Assembly: GCA_022825235.1 (NCBI GenBank)
Contig: JAJDYI010000004.1
Location: forward strand, 1 to 64,000
Source: Alphaproteobacteria bacterium
GTDB taxonomy: Bacteria; Pseudomonadota; Alphaproteobacteria; TMED109
Length of the DNA: 64,000 bases
Direction: 5' to 3'
Each line of letters opens with the position of its first letter. The stretch's first letter is position 1. Below the pieces are notes generated by a model that was not told where the DNA came from, ran no database searches, and saw only the letters and a program-made list of their open reading frames with translations. The translations under genes and the position numbers were made by a program. Below are positions 52,638-62,020 of this stretch, in pieces.

Positions 52638-53315
52638 TCAGTCGAGGTACCTTTTCCAGATAGGGTTCGATAAGCCTTGAAGCATCTCCCGATGGGCATT
52701 CGTTTCATGTTCGTCGGGCGCATACACCCGCTCGGGCCAGTGCGACGGGGTGGCCGCGGCCGCCGGACGCGCAGAGGCCGGCGCCGTATCGAGCAGGAAC
52801 GACCCTTGGCGCCCGCCCGTCATTTCGATGTAGACCTCAGCAAGCAGTTGCGCGTCGATCAGGGCTCCGTGGCGGTGGCGACGTACGGCGAGGTCGATGC
52901 CGTGTCGGCGGCAAAGGTTGTTCAGGGCCACGAACCCGCCGGCCAACTCCATGGTGTCGAGAATTTCCCGGCCTGCCGACACGCCGTCGCGACCCATCCT
53001 TGACAGCTCGGCGTCGAGAAACCCAAGATCGAACGGGGCATTGTGGAAGAGCAGGGGCGATTCCCCCAGGAATTCGAGGAAACGGTCGGCAACCTCCGGA
53101 AAGGTCGGTTTGTCAGCCAAGAATTCTTCCGAAAGTCCGTGAACCTGCCGGGCTTTCTCGGGAATGTCGCGCCTCGGGTTCACGAACGCGTGCCAGGTGC
53201 GTCCGCTCGGCACGTTATTGCGGAGTTCCACGCACCCAATCTCCACAATTCGGTGCCCTTCATCCGGACGGAGGCCGGTGGTTTCGGTATCCACGGCCAC
53301 AAGTCGGGTCGTCAT
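52638..53315 (-). CDS. dnaQ: DNA polymerase III epsilon subunit (proofreading exonuclease)
   Basis: A 225-residue DEDDh exonuclease that proofreads the replicative polymerase. Exo I is VDTETTG (Asp9, Glu11), Exo II HNAPFDLGFLD and Exo III RRHGALIDAQLLAEVY with the catalytic His. A C-terminal tail (PIWKRYLD) may bind the alpha subunit. Start ATG 53315 has GGGAGAGG upstream. A TTG at 53321 is less likely. The gene lies 42 bp after coaE on the same strand. Confidence 0.95.
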   Translation of the reverse strand: MTTRLVAVDTETTGLRPDEGHRIVEIGCVELRNNVPSGRTWHAFVNPRRDIPEKARQVHGLSEEFLADKPTFPEVADRFLEFLGESPLLFHNAPFDLGFLDAELSRMGRDGVSAGREILDTMELAGGFVALNNLCRRHGIDLAVRRHRHGALIDAQLLAEVYIEMTGGRQGSFLLDTAPASARPAAAATPSHWPERVYAPDEHETNAHREMLQGLSNPIWKRYLD

Positions 53316-53357
53316 TCTCAACCTCTCCCGAAGCGATTCCGCCGCTCGAGCACGGTC

Positions 53358-53975
53358 CTAGCGGAGTGGCCTTGGCCGACCCCTCTGGCGCGGGCCATAT
53401 CGCCGGAGCGCCTGCCGGAGGACCCGTAACGCGACGCGGAGCCCCTGTCCGGTCGGGATGACGACATCGGCTCGGCGCCGCTGTTCCGACGTCGGCATCT
53501 GCCGGGCCAGGATCCCGCGCAACCGGCGCTCATCCATGTTTGGCCGCTGCAGTACGCGCTGGCGCTGCAGGAAACCTGGCGCCGAAACTACCAGCACCGC
53601 GTCACAGTGGACATCACCACCGGTCTCGAAGAGCAGTGGAACGTCGAGCACGACGACGGCTGCGCGGGCCAGCGACTGGCGGCGCAGCCAGACTTCCCGC
53701 GCCCGGGCAACGTACGGATGCACGATGGCCTCCAGCCGCCGCAGTTCCGAGCGGTCGGAAAACACTGTTCGCGCGAGTGCGGCCCGGTCGATGGCGTCGC
53801 CGGACGCGACCTCGGGAAAGGCGGCGACCACGGCCGCAGTGGCCGCCCCGCCTGGACCGGTGACAATGCGGGCGACAGCGTCGGAATCAAACACCGGGAC
53901 GCCGAGTCGTACACAAAGTCCGGCTGTCCGGCTCTTGCCCATCGCGACAGTGCCCGTCAGGCCGAGAACAACCAC
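53358..53975 (-). CDS. coaE: Dephospho-CoA kinase
   Basis: A 205-residue P-loop kinase for the last step of coenzyme A synthesis. The P-loop is GLTGTVAMGKS (8-15). Ala replaces the more common Gly/Ser in GSxGxGKS-type loops. Other family parts are VPVFDSDAVAR, VVVLDVPLLFETGG and RILARQM-like LRGILARQMPTSEQRRRAD. The C-terminus is Arg-rich. Start GTG 53975 shares one base with the aroE stop TAG. Confidence 0.93.
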   Translation of the reverse strand: MVVLGLTGTVAMGKSRTAGLCVRLGVPVFDSDAVARIVTGPGGAATAAVVAAFPEVASGDAIDRAALARTVFSDRSELRRLEAIVHPYVARAREVWLRRQSLARAAVVVLDVPLLFETGGDVHCDAVLVVSAPGFLQRQRVLQRPNMDERRLRGILARQMPTSEQRRRADVVIPTGQGLRVALRVLRQALRRYGPRQRGRPRPLR

Positions 53976-54838
53976 TACCGGGCCAGTGTTGCGAGTACGT
54001 GCTTCCGAAGCTCCTGATCCACTTTCGGCCGCACGCCGAACCAGCCCTCGAATCCCGGGACCGCCTGATGCAGAAGCATTCCGAGACCGTCCACTGTGGC
54101 CAGTCCGCGACGTGAAGCCGTCCGCAGCAGTTCGGTTTCGAGGGGCGCATACACGATATCTGCCACGACTGCATCAGCAGCGAGACCTGCAAGATCGGGG
54201 TTCAACGTGGGGCCGTCCGTCATTCCGAGGGTCGAGGCATTGACCAATAAGCCCGCCCCATCAAGCTCGGCTTCGAGCGCGCGCAGACCAACCGCGCGCG
54301 CATTGTCGAAATGCTGGACGATATCTTCGGCCTTGGTCAGAGTACGGTTGGCGATCACGATTTCGCCATCGAGTTCGGCGCGAAGACCCGCGACCACGGC
54401 GCGCGCTGCACCGCCTGCGCCCACTACGACAGCGCGCCGATCCGACTGACCCCATCCGGGTGCCTGCTCGCGCAACCCCTCAATGAAGCCGTCCACATCG
54501 GTGTTCCTTCCCAGTAGACGTCCGTCTCGGACGAAGATCGTGTTGACTGCCCCGACCACGCCGGCCAGTGTGCTTTCCTCATCGACGAGTGCCCGCGCTT
54601 CCACCTTGTGCGGAACCGTCACATTGCAGCCGCGAAATCCCAAGGCAGGCAGTGCTCGGAGCGCTGTTGCAAGATGCCCAGGTTGCACCGGTAACGGCAC
54701 GTACGCCGCATCCAGCCGGTACTTGCGAATCCAGAAAGAGTGAATGCGCGGCGACAGCGAGTGCCCAACGGGCCAGCCCACGAGCCCGGCCACCTGCGTT
54801 GCACCGGACGAAGCCCTCGTTGGCGCAACCTCCGTCAT
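53975..54838 (-). CDS. aroE: Shikimate dehydrogenase
   Basis: A 287-residue NADP-dependent enzyme converting 3-dehydroshikimate to shikimate. Substrate residues are in WPVGHSLSPRIH, with catalytic Lys78 in NVTVPHK and Asp114 in RNTDVDGF. The cofactor loop is VVGAGGAARAV, with the NRT motif (IANRTLTKA) for NADP. The ATG overlaps the ppsR stop by 4 bp. maf, which usually lies between ppsR and aroE, is missing. Confidence 0.96.
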   Translation of the reverse strand: MTEVAPTRASSGATQVAGLVGWPVGHSLSPRIHSFWIRKYRLDAAYVPLPVQPGHLATALRALPALGFRGCNVTVPHKVEARALVDEESTLAGVVGAVNTIFVRDGRLLGRNTDVDGFIEGLREQAPGWGQSDRRAVVVGAGGAARAVVAGLRAELDGEIVIANRTLTKAEDIVQHFDNARAVGLRALEAELDGAGLLVNASTLGMTDGPTLNPDLAGLAADAVVADIVYAPLETELLRTASRRGLATVDGLGMLLHQAVPGFEGWFGVRPKVDQELRKHVLATLAR

Positions 54839-55674
54839 TTGGAGTCCTGTCGCTTGCGCATCAGTTCCAAGACCGATGCCGACGTCTCCTCGATGGATCG
54901 GCCAGTCACGTCAATGGTGGGCCAGCCCATGCGTGCATACATCCGGTTGGCATCAATGACTTCATCACGAATCCGGACGCGATCCGAATAATCTGCATCA
55001 GCTCCCACACCGATCGATGACAGTCGCGCACGCCGTAGAATCGAAAGGCGGTCAGGCGATGTGGTGAGAGCCACGATGAGCGCACTCCCGGTACCCTCCT
55101 CGATCCAGCGTGGAAGCTCGATGCCAGGAACCACCGGTATGTTGGCTACGCGAACACCCCGGTTGGCCAAGTACATTGCAGTAGGCGTCTTCGAGGTCCT
55201 GGAAACGCCGACCAGCACCACGTCTGCGTCCTCCGCTTGGGCGGCAAGCTGCCCATCGTCATGAGTCAGCGCAAATTCCATCGCTTGGATCCTCTGGAAA
55301 TACTCTCGGTCAATCCTGTGTTGTGCGCCCGGCCGACTCGCGGCAGGTTCGACCCCTAGGATCGTGGACAGGGCGGCCACCACGGGATCCAGGATCGCCA
55401 GCGTCGGCACCCGCAGGCGGCGACACTCCGTCTCAAAGACAGTGCGCAGTTCCTCGTCCGCCAGCGTGTAAAGCGCGATTCCCCGATACTGGTCGATCTG
55501 CTTGAGGACGCGGTTCATCTGGGATTGCGTGCGGACCAGAATCGCAGTGTGTTCAACAGTTTCGATATCGCGAAAATACGCGACTGCAGCGCGGGCAACC
55601 GTACTTACCGTCTCGCCGGTCGAATCCGAAACGAGATGAATGTGGAAAGGCCTGCTGGAAAACGCCTGATCCAT
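54835..55674 (-). CDS. ppsR: Pyruvate,phosphate dikinase / PEP synthase regulatory protein (DUF299)
   Basis: A 279-residue bifunctional kinase/phosphorylase that switches PPDK or PEP synthase off and on. The N-terminus HIHLVSDSTGETV and the P-loop-like GVSRTSKTPTAMYLA (156-170) are diagnostic. The C-terminal RSIEETSASVLELM is also typical. Start ATG 55674 was chosen because homology begins right there. Residues further upstream are not conserved. It is the first gene of the minus-strand run ppsR-aroE-coaE-dnaQ-tim44-mltA. Confidence 0.93.
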   Translation of the reverse strand: MDQAFSSRPFHIHLVSDSTGETVSTVARAAVAYFRDIETVEHTAILVRTQSQMNRVLKQIDQYRGIALYTLADEELRTVFETECRRLRVPTLAILDPVVAALSTILGVEPAASRPGAQHRIDREYFQRIQAMEFALTHDDGQLAAQAEDADVVLVGVSRTSKTPTAMYLANRGVRVANIPVVPGIELPRWIEEGTGSALIVALTTSPDRLSILRRARLSSIGVGADADYSDRVRIRDEVIDANRMYARMGWPTIDVTGRSIEETSASVLELMRKRQDSK

Positions 55675-56333
55675 GTGTGGAAAACTTCCGACGTAGGCCT
55701 CGAACCAACCCACCGCTGGCCAGTCCCCCGAACTCGCCGGGGCCTCGCACAGGTTATACGAAACAGTGTGAGCCAACGCTCAGAACGACGAAAACTCCTT
55801 GCAGACCGCCCTCCCACAGCTCTTGACAATTGTTCATTGTGGCATCAATCGCTGATCAGACAATATATTGATAACGTTCTCCAAGATCGCTCAACACATT
55901 TGTCCGTATAGATGACCGTTATCGTATTCACTGCAAAAGGTGGGTAAAAATCTCTAATTCCGATAGCCAACACGCCAATAACTATTACCTACATATATAG
56001 ATTAGTGCATGTTTTGAGTTGCAGGCGGAGCCGAGAACACGTATATGGTACGTTCGGCATGCCAGCCATTCGCCGGCACCGCTTCCCAGCTTGTGATCCG
56101 CATTGACAGTCTGCAGCACAGGTTGACTCGTTCCGGTGCGTTGGTAGCGTTACCGGCTGTGCGATCGGATCCCGCAACGCGGATTAGGTCCGGCTCGCGG
56201 GACATCGGCCCTATGGACGCGTCCGGATTTAAGGGCGATCTGGCCGGTTATCTGCTCCAGGGTTGATTGTTCTGCCCCTGCAGCCAGCAACTTCTCTTCC
56301 GCTGTTAAATCGCTACTCCACGGATTTTTTCTT
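55675..56333. other. Candidate chromosomal replication origin (oriC) between ppsR and rho
   Basis: A 659-bp gap between divergent genes. By hand count, 55821-56020 is about 63% A+T in an otherwise GC-rich window. It contains A+T runs such as CAATATATTGATAACG and ACATATATAGATTAG that could melt. TGTGGAAAA (55676-55684) fits the DnaA-box form TTWTNCACA. GTATTCACT (55924-55932), GGTGGGTAA (55939-55947) and TTACCTACA (55985-55993) each differ from it at two positions. The palindrome ACAATTGT lies near 55826. In many alphaproteobacteria oriC lies between this ppsR/aroE/dnaQ group and the hemE/rho side. The region also holds the promoters of both genes. No small gene or RNA is evident. Confidence 0.5.
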
Positions 56334-57593
56334 ATGCATCTCCAGGAATTGAAACGTAAATCGCCTGCCGATCTTCTTGCCTTTGCCGAAACAGAGGGCG
56401 TCGAGAACGCCGGTAACCTGCGAAAGCAGGACATCATGTATGCGATCCTGCGGGCGAGGGCAGATCGGGAAGAGCCAATCTACGGCGAGGGTGTGATTGA
56501 GGTGATGCAGGATGGGTTCGGATTTCTGCGCTCGCCAGAATCCAATTACTTGTCCGGGTCGGACGACATCTACGTCTCACCGACCCAAATAAAACGTCTT
56601 GGTCTTCGAACTGGAGACACAGTCGAAGGAGAGATCAGTCAGCCGGGTGAGGGTGAGCGTTACTTCTCGCTGCTTAAAGCTACGAAGATTAACTTTCGAC
56701 TGCCTGAGGAAGTTCGAAGCCGCGTCAATTTTGACAACCTCACGCCTTTGTATCCGGACAGTGCGATCAAGCTGGAGGTGGAAGCTGGCCTGCCGGCAGG
56801 CGACAACACGTGCCGGGTGATTGAGCTGGTCGCACCCTTGGGAAAGGGACAGCGCGGACTGATTGTCGCGCCTCCAAGAACCGGAAAGACAGTGGTGCTG
56901 CAGAACATTGCCCACGCAATCGAGGAAAACCACCCGGAAATCTATCTGATTGTGCTGCTCATCGACGAACGCCCGGAGGAAGTCACCGATATGCGTCGTT
57001 CGGTTCGGGGAGAGGTCGTGAGTTCCACTTTCGACGAGCCGGCCACGCGGCACGTACAGGTAACCGAGATGGTGAACCGTAAGGCGAAGCGGCTGGTTGA
57101 GAATGGTTACGACGTGGTCATCCTGCTGGATTCCATCACCCGTCTGGCACGGGCCTACAACACGGTGGTCCCGAGTTCGGGTAAGGTCTTGACCGGCGGT
57201 GTTGATTCGAACGCATTGCAGCGCCCAAAACGGTTTTTCGGGGCTGCCCGGAACATTGAAGGCGGGGGCTCCCTGACCATTATCGCGACCGCACTGATCG
57301 AGACCGGATCGCGGATGGACGAGGTGATTTTCGAGGAGTTCAAGGGCACCGGGAACTCGGAAATCGTGCTCGACCGAAAGCTGGCGGACAAGCGCGTGTT
57401 CCCGGCGATAGATATCGCCAAGTCCGGAACACGGAAAGAAGAACTCCTCGTGGAAGCGGAAGACCTCACGAAGATGTGGGTATTGCGGCGGATTCTGTCA
57501 CCGATGGGAACATCCGACGCGATGGAATTCCTGTTGGAACGCCTTCGGCCGACCAAGAACAACGCCGAGTTCTTCGATACGATGAATCAGTAG
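56334..57593 (+). CDS. rho: Transcription termination factor Rho
   Basis: A 419-residue hexameric RNA helicase. The N-terminal helix bundle starts [19 protein letters not shown], followed by the RNA-binding cold-shock fold ([20 protein letters not shown]). Walker [10 protein letters not shown] is at about 178-186, with Walker [17 protein letters not shown]. The Q and R loops are intact ([20 protein letters not shown]). Codon usage is less GC-extreme than in neighbouring genes, as often seen in highly conserved genes. It is transcribed away from the proposed origin. Confidence 0.97.
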   Translation: MHLQELKRKSPADLLAFAETEGVENAGNLRKQDIMYAILRARADREEPIYGEGVIEVMQDGFGFLRSPESNYLSGSDDIYVSPTQIKRLGLRTGDTVEGEISQPGEGERYFSLLKATKINFRLPEEVRSRVNFDNLTPLYPDSAIKLEVEAGLPAGDNTCRVIELVAPLGKGQRGLIVAPPRTGKTVVLQNIAHAIEENHPEIYLIVLLIDERPEEVTDMRRSVRGEVVSSTFDEPATRHVQVTEMVNRKAKRLVENGYDVVILLDSITRLARAYNTVVPSSGKVLTGGVDSNALQRPKRFFGAARNIEGGGSLTIIATALIETGSRMDEVIFEEFKGTGNSEIVLDRKLADKRVFPAIDIAKSGTRKEELLVEAEDLTKMWVLRRILSPMGTSDAMEFLLERLRPTKNNAEFFDTMNQ

Positions 57594-57607
57594 CGCGACG
57601 CGAAATC

Positions 57608-57645
57608 GTGGCGCCGGTCCAGAGGTCGTCCCCGTCCGGCGCCAC
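57608..57645. terminator. Hairpin between convergent rho and quinone oxidoreductase genes
   Basis: A perfect 10-bp inverted repeat GTGGCGCCGG / CCGGCGCCAC with an 18-nt loop fills most of the 65-bp gap between two converging genes. It has no T-run, but its position suits a bidirectional termination or mRNA-end structure. Confidence 0.5.
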
Positions 57646-57658
57646 TGAGTTGCCGGAT

Positions 57659-58636
57659 CTACGGGATCAGCAGGGTCGATCCCGTCGTCTTCCTTCCCTC
57701 GAGGTCCCGGTGGGCCTGCGCGGCCTCGGCCAGGGCATAACGCTGGTTGATTTCAATGCGGACCTGCCCGTTGCCCACGACATCGAACAGGGCGGCGGCG
57801 CTGGCCTCCAGATCTTCTCGCTGTTTCGTGTAGGTCATCAGCGTCGGACGGGTCAGGTAGTAGGACCCGGGGGCCAGAACGGCGGGATCAACCGGATCGG
57901 TTGGGCCGGAGGACTGCCCGAACAGGACGACCATGCCATGCATAGCGAGACATTGGACGGATTTGGCGAACGTCGTCTTGCCGACGCTGTCATAGACGAC
58001 CGGAACCCCTTCGCCGTTCGTGATGTCCTTGACCTGCTCGACCCAGTCCACCTGGTCAAACAGGATCGGGTGGTCGCACCCGTGGGCGCGCGCGAGCTCC
58101 GCCTTTTCCTCGGTTCCGACCGTGCCGATCACGGTGGCGCCTAGCGCCTTCAGCCACTGGCAGGCGATCAGGCCCACACCGCCGGCAGCGGCATGGAACA
58201 GCACCGTCATGCCGGGTTCTACGCGAAACGTCCGTCGAAGCAGGTACTCGGCCGTCATCCCCTTCAGCATGATAGCGGCGGCCTGCTCGTCGGTGACCGA
58301 TTGCGGGACCCTGACCACGCGGTCAGCCGGCATCCGACGGGCCTGACTGTAGGCTCCCGGGGGCGGTGAGGCGTAGGCAACTCGGTCGCCCACGTTCAGC
58401 CCTGAGACGCCGGGACCGAGCTCTTCGACCACGCCCGCGGCCTCGAGCCCGATCGGTCTCGGCAAGTCCGGCACCGTGTAGGCGCCGGAGCGCATGTAGG
58501 TGTCGATGAAGTTGAGGCCTACGGCAGTGTGCCGCACCCGGATATCGCCTTCCTGCAGGTCACTGACCGGGTACTCCTCCCATCGGAGGACCTCCGGTCC
58601 TCCCGGTTGATGAATGCAAACGGCCATGTTGGTCAT
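57659..58636 (-). CDS. Zinc-less quinone oxidoreductase (QOR family, MDR superfamily)
   Basis: A 325-residue NADPH-dependent oxidoreductase close to E. coli QorA. VGLNFIDTYMRSG and IGLEAAGVVEELGPGV form the N-terminal part, and the nucleotide fold is LFHAAAGGVGLIACQWLKAL. No zinc ligands are seen. QOR enzymes reduce quinones or reactive alkenes. The ATG overlaps the stop of the dienelactone-hydrolase-like gene by 4 bp, so both are co-transcribed. Confidence 0.93.
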   Translation of the reverse strand: MTNMAVCIHQPGGPEVLRWEEYPVSDLQEGDIRVRHTAVGLNFIDTYMRSGAYTVPDLPRPIGLEAAGVVEELGPGVSGLNVGDRVAYASPPPGAYSQARRMPADRVVRVPQSVTDEQAAAIMLKGMTAEYLLRRTFRVEPGMTVLFHAAAGGVGLIACQWLKALGATVIGTVGTEEKAELARAHGCDHPILFDQVDWVEQVKDITNGEGVPVVYDSVGKTTFAKSVQCLAMHGMVVLFGQSSGPTDPVDPAVLAPGSYYLTRPTLMTYTKQREDLEASAAALFDVVGNGQVRIEINQRYALAEAAQAHRDLEGRKTTGSTLLIP

Positions 58637-59373
58637 GCGGAGTTCTCCGGTTTAGGAAAGATTCTTGGCTTGGGTCGAAGATGTGCGTTCAGGTGCGCCA
58701 GGGTGCGCTCGTCCGCCAGAATGGCTGCCTCACGGTTGTAGTGGTCGCCACCCGGACGCGCGAATGCGTGGTTGCAACCGGTGTAGGTTTCAATCGTTAC
58801 CTTCGGATGTTCGTCAAGCGCCTCATGAATCTGCTTTTGGGCGGCGGGCGGGCAATACTCGTCCTCGGTGGCGACGTGGAGCAGCAGCGGGCCACGGATC
58901 ATGCGCGCCTGATCCAGTGCCGTTTCAATGCCGACGCCGTAGTAGCCGACAGCAGCTTCGATATCCAGTCCGCAGGCAGCGAGATAGGAGAGCTTGCCGC
59001 CGAGACAGAAGCCCAAGGTCCCTGTCGCCCCGGTGCACTCGTCCTGGTGCCGGAGCCATCGGAGGGTCATGGCGATGTCCTCAAATCCCTTGGTCTCGTC
59101 GAATCCCTTGAAGAGTTCGAATGCGCGCGCCCATTCCTCGTCTGATTGATCCGTGATTTCAATGCCCGGATCCTGCCGCCAGAAGAGGTCGGGCACCGCT
59201 ACCGCGAACCCGAGCGCGGCGTACTGCTCGGCGACCGCCCGCATGACCGGATTGATGCCGAAGATTTCCTGGATGACGACGATTCCCGGCGAGACCTTGC
59301 CAGGCGGCGCGGTGAAGTAAACGGTGAATTCCTCGCCGTCGCGGGAGGGAATTTGCACGTAGCGGGAAGGCAT
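58633..59373 (-). CDS. Dienelactone hydrolase family protein
   Basis: A 246-residue alpha/beta hydrolase of the dienelactone hydrolase family. The triad is Cys123 (LGFCLGGKLSY), Asp171 (ATEDEYCPP) and His202 (CNHAFARPGGD). Glu36 in IQEIFGIN is the residue that activates the Cys in true DLH. Members open lactones in aromatic degradation, but many have other ester substrates. It pairs with the quinone oxidoreductase gene (4-bp overlap). Confidence 0.92.
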   Translation of the reverse strand: MPSRYVQIPSRDGEEFTVYFTAPPGKVSPGIVVIQEIFGINPVMRAVAEQYAALGFAVAVPDLFWRQDPGIEITDQSDEEWARAFELFKGFDETKGFEDIAMTLRWLRHQDECTGATGTLGFCLGGKLSYLAACGLDIEAAVGYYGVGIETALDQARMIRGPLLLHVATEDEYCPPAAQKQIHEALDEHPKVTIETYTGCNHAFARPGGDHYNREAAILADERTLAHLNAHLRPKPRIFPKPENSA

Positions 59374-59464
59374 GAACGGGTTCCTGATCGGGAAGCCAGA
59401 AGGGCGGGCAACCTACCGCAGATTCGCCGGGCCCGCACCTCGCGGAAGCGGGTGCCCGGTTCGG

Positions 59465-61492
59465 TCAGTCTCGGTTTCGGGAAAAGGAGTCTGCCCGCAG
59501 TTGCCCCAGCAACTGTGCGAGCGCAGGGCCGCTGTCGACCGGAAGCGAGCAGGTGTGTCGATGACAGGCGTAGGCCCGTGGACGCCCGCCATCGTCCTCG
59601 ATGACGGAGCCCGCGTGGCCGACAGGAAGGCTGTCCCGCCGGGTGATGAAGCGAACCGTCCGCGCCGGTTGGGGCGCCCGCCAGGCAGCGCGCAGGAGGT
59701 CCTGGGTGCGCGGGGCATCGGCATTGGGAGCCTCGACGACAATGTCCACGTTGTCGATGAGCGTATCCGCAGCGGCGAGTAACGACGGGTAGGCAGCGGG
59801 CGCCCTGGCGGCCGCTCCGGACATGGCGGCGAGCGCCTGCTCCGCGGCCGTTTTCCAGCGATCGTCGAGCGTGAGATGCCACAGTCTTGCCATGACGTCG
59901 GCGGCGACCCCTGCGCCGGAGGGTGTTGCATCGTCGTGACCCGATCGCGGGCGGGCGATCAGCTGTTCGCCGTCGTCAGCCGTCCTCCACAGGCCTCCGT
60001 CCTGCGCCCGGAAATGGACAAGGACGGTTTCCATCAGTTGTTCGGCGCGAATTCGCCAGCGGTCATCGCCGTCGGCCGTCCACAGGGCCAAGGCTCCGTC
60101 AGCCAGGAACGCATAGTCGTCAAGCATGCCCATGTGCTGGGCTCGGTCGGCCCGCCAGCTGTGCAGAAGCCGCCCGTCGGCATCGGTCATCTCCTTGTCT
60201 ATGAAGGCGAAAGCGTCGCTGGCGGCCGCGACCCAGCTTGGCTCGCCGAAGACTGCCCCCGCCTCCGCGAGCGCCGCAATCGCGAGGCCGTTCCAGTCAG
60301 CCAGTACCTTGTCGTCGAAGGCAGGGGGCACCCGGGCCGCCCGCCGGGCCAGTAGCGCCCCGCGCAAGGGGGCCAGGTCCGCGTCATCGTCCGCGGGTGA
60401 ATCCAATTGATGGAGAATGTTCTTCCCTTCCCAGTTTCCTTCCTCCCGTACACCGTAGGCGCTCCGGAATCGCGGCCCGTCCGATCCGAGCACCTCGTCG
60501 ATCTCCGACGCGGTCCACACGTAGTAGCGGCCTTCCTCTCCTTCGCTGTCGGCATCCAGCGAACTCGCGAACGCGCCTCCCGGCACCCGCATGTCGGCGA
60601 GCATCCAGCGGACGGTCTCGCGGACCCGCCGGGCGAACATCGGGTGGCGGGTCGATCTCCACACCGCGGTCAGAAGCCGCACATAGCCGGCATTGTCGTA
60701 GAGCATCTTTTCGAAGTGCGGAACCAGCCACCGCTCGTCGACCGAGTACCGGGCAAGGCCTCCGGCCAGGTGATCGAAGATGCCGCCCGCCGACATGCGC
60801 TCCAGGGTCGTGACCACGTGCTGGTGGGCAACGTCGTCCTTCCGGGCTCGGCGCCAGACGAACTCGAGAACGGGGAAATTGGGGAACTTCGGTGCGCCGA
60901 TAAATCCGCCGAGCTTCGCGTCCAGCTGACCGGCAACCTGTCGCGCAGCGCCATCCAGGCCCGAAGGCGTCGGCACGTCGCCGGCATGTGCGGCGGCAAG
61001 GCGTTCCAGGCTGGCGTGGAGAGCCCGGGTATTCGTTGTCACCCGGTCGGGGTCTCGTGCGTAAGTGTCAGCCACTGTCGCCAGCAGGTCCGGAAATCCC
61101 GGTTGCCCGTACCGAGGGACCGGCGGGAAGTAGGTTCCGCCCCAGAACGGGAGACGTTCAGGAGTCAGAAACATGGTCAGGGGCCAGCCACCGCGCTGCC
61201 CCAGGGCATGTAGGGCCGACATGTAGAGGTGATCGACATCCGGCCGTTCTTCGCGGTCCACCTTGATATTGACGAATCGGTCGTTCATGACGGATGCAAT
61301 GGCCGCATCTTCAAACGATTCGTGCGCCATCACGTGGCACCAGTGACAGGCGGCATAGCCGATCGACAGCAGTACGGGTCTCGAGGAGGCACGGGCCTCT
61401 TCGAACGCGGCGTCGCACCATGGCCACCAGTGGACAGGATTGTCGCGGTGCTGGAGGAGGTAAGGGCTGGTTTCACTGCCGAGGCGATTCAT
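59465..61492 (-). CDS. YyaL/SSP411-type thioredoxin-domain protein (DUF255)
   Basis: A 675-residue protein. The N-terminal thioredoxin-like domain holds CHWCH at 49-53 ([18 protein letters not shown]). A six-hairpin glycosidase-like alpha/alpha barrel makes up the rest ([55 protein letters not shown]). The family is widespread in bacteria and animals. Its activity is not established; a sugar-related or redox role is proposed from the fold. Length is normal. A 159-bp gap separates it from the divergent ferredoxin gene. Confidence 0.93.
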   Translation of the reverse strand: MNRLGSETSPYLLQHRDNPVHWWPWCDAAFEEARASSRPVLLSIGYAACHWCHVMAHESFEDAAIASVMNDRFVNIKVDREERPDVDHLYMSALHALGQRGGWPLTMFLTPERLPFWGGTYFPPVPRYGQPGFPDLLATVADTYARDPDRVTTNTRALHASLERLAAAHAGDVPTPSGLDGAARQVAGQLDAKLGGFIGAPKFPNFPVLEFVWRRARKDDVAHQHVVTTLERMSAGGIFDHLAGGLARYSVDERWLVPHFEKMLYDNAGYVRLLTAVWRSTRHPMFARRVRETVRWMLADMRVPGGAFASSLDADSEGEEGRYYVWTASEIDEVLGSDGPRFRSAYGVREEGNWEGKNILHQLDSPADDDADLAPLRGALLARRAARVPPAFDDKVLADWNGLAIAALAEAGAVFGEPSWVAAASDAFAFIDKEMTDADGRLLHSWRADRAQHMGMLDDYAFLADGALALWTADGDDRWRIRAEQLMETVLVHFRAQDGGLWRTADDGEQLIARPRSGHDDATPSGAGVAADVMARLWHLTLDDRWKTAAEQALAAMSGAAARAPAAYPSLLAAADTLIDNVDIVVEAPNADAPRTQDLLRAAWRAPQPARTVRFITRRDSLPVGHAGSVIEDDGGRPRAYACHRHTCSLPVDSGPALAQLLGQLRADSFSRNRD

Positions 61493-61651
61493 GGGAACTG
61501 CCTCCAGGCAGGTGGCGCCATGCCGGCATTATGGACCACGGCGCCCGGCCGCTCGCTGCAACCTCCGCCCAGCTGCATCCGAACGACAGTACTTGGCCCG
61601 TATTTCGGCTAACCTGTACGCGTTCAAGACGGCCGCCGCCGGAGCAAGAGG

Positions 61652-62002
61652 ATGACAGGCCAGGATATTGCGGATCCGCTGTACTACCGTTCGCACGTGT
61701 TCTGCTGCACGAACGTACGCGCCCCGGGGCATACGAAGGGATGTTGTCATGACCGGGACGGCACGGACCTGCGGACGTACATGAAGGCCAAGGTGCGCCA
61801 GCTCAAGCTTGAACGTGTACGCATCAATGCATCGGGCTGCCTGGACCGATGCGAGCACGGGCCGGTCATGGTCATCTACCCGGAAGGCGTGTGGTACTCG
61901 TGCAAGACGCGAAGCGATGTGGACGAGGTCATTGAAACCCACCTGCGCGGAGGCAAGGAAGTGGGACGCCTCAAATTGCCCCCGGCAGACAGCCAAAGCT
62001 AA
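61652..62002 (+). CDS. Thioredoxin-fold 2Fe-2S ferredoxin
   Basis: A 116-residue (2Fe-2S) ferredoxin of the thioredoxin-like kind. Cluster candidates are Cys18/Cys19 (HVFCCTN), Cys31/Cys32 (KGCCHDR), Cys63 and Cys67 (INASGCLDRCEHGP). The SGCLDRCxxGP motif is the best family mark. Its electron partner is unknown. mnmE starts 18 bp after its stop, a spacing that suggests co-transcription. Confidence 0.9.
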   Translation: MTGQDIADPLYYRSHVFCCTNVRAPGHTKGCCHDRDGTDLRTYMKAKVRQLKLERVRINASGCLDRCEHGPVMVIYPEGVWYSCKTRSDVDEVIETHLRGGKEVGRLKLPPADSQS

Positions 62003-62020
62003 GCACGGACCACCGGACCC

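Noticed and set aside
56001-56266. Small genes in the ppsR-rho gap
   Set aside because: Short open frames exist on both strands but lack ribosome sites and recognisable products. Base composition points to a regulatory or origin region.
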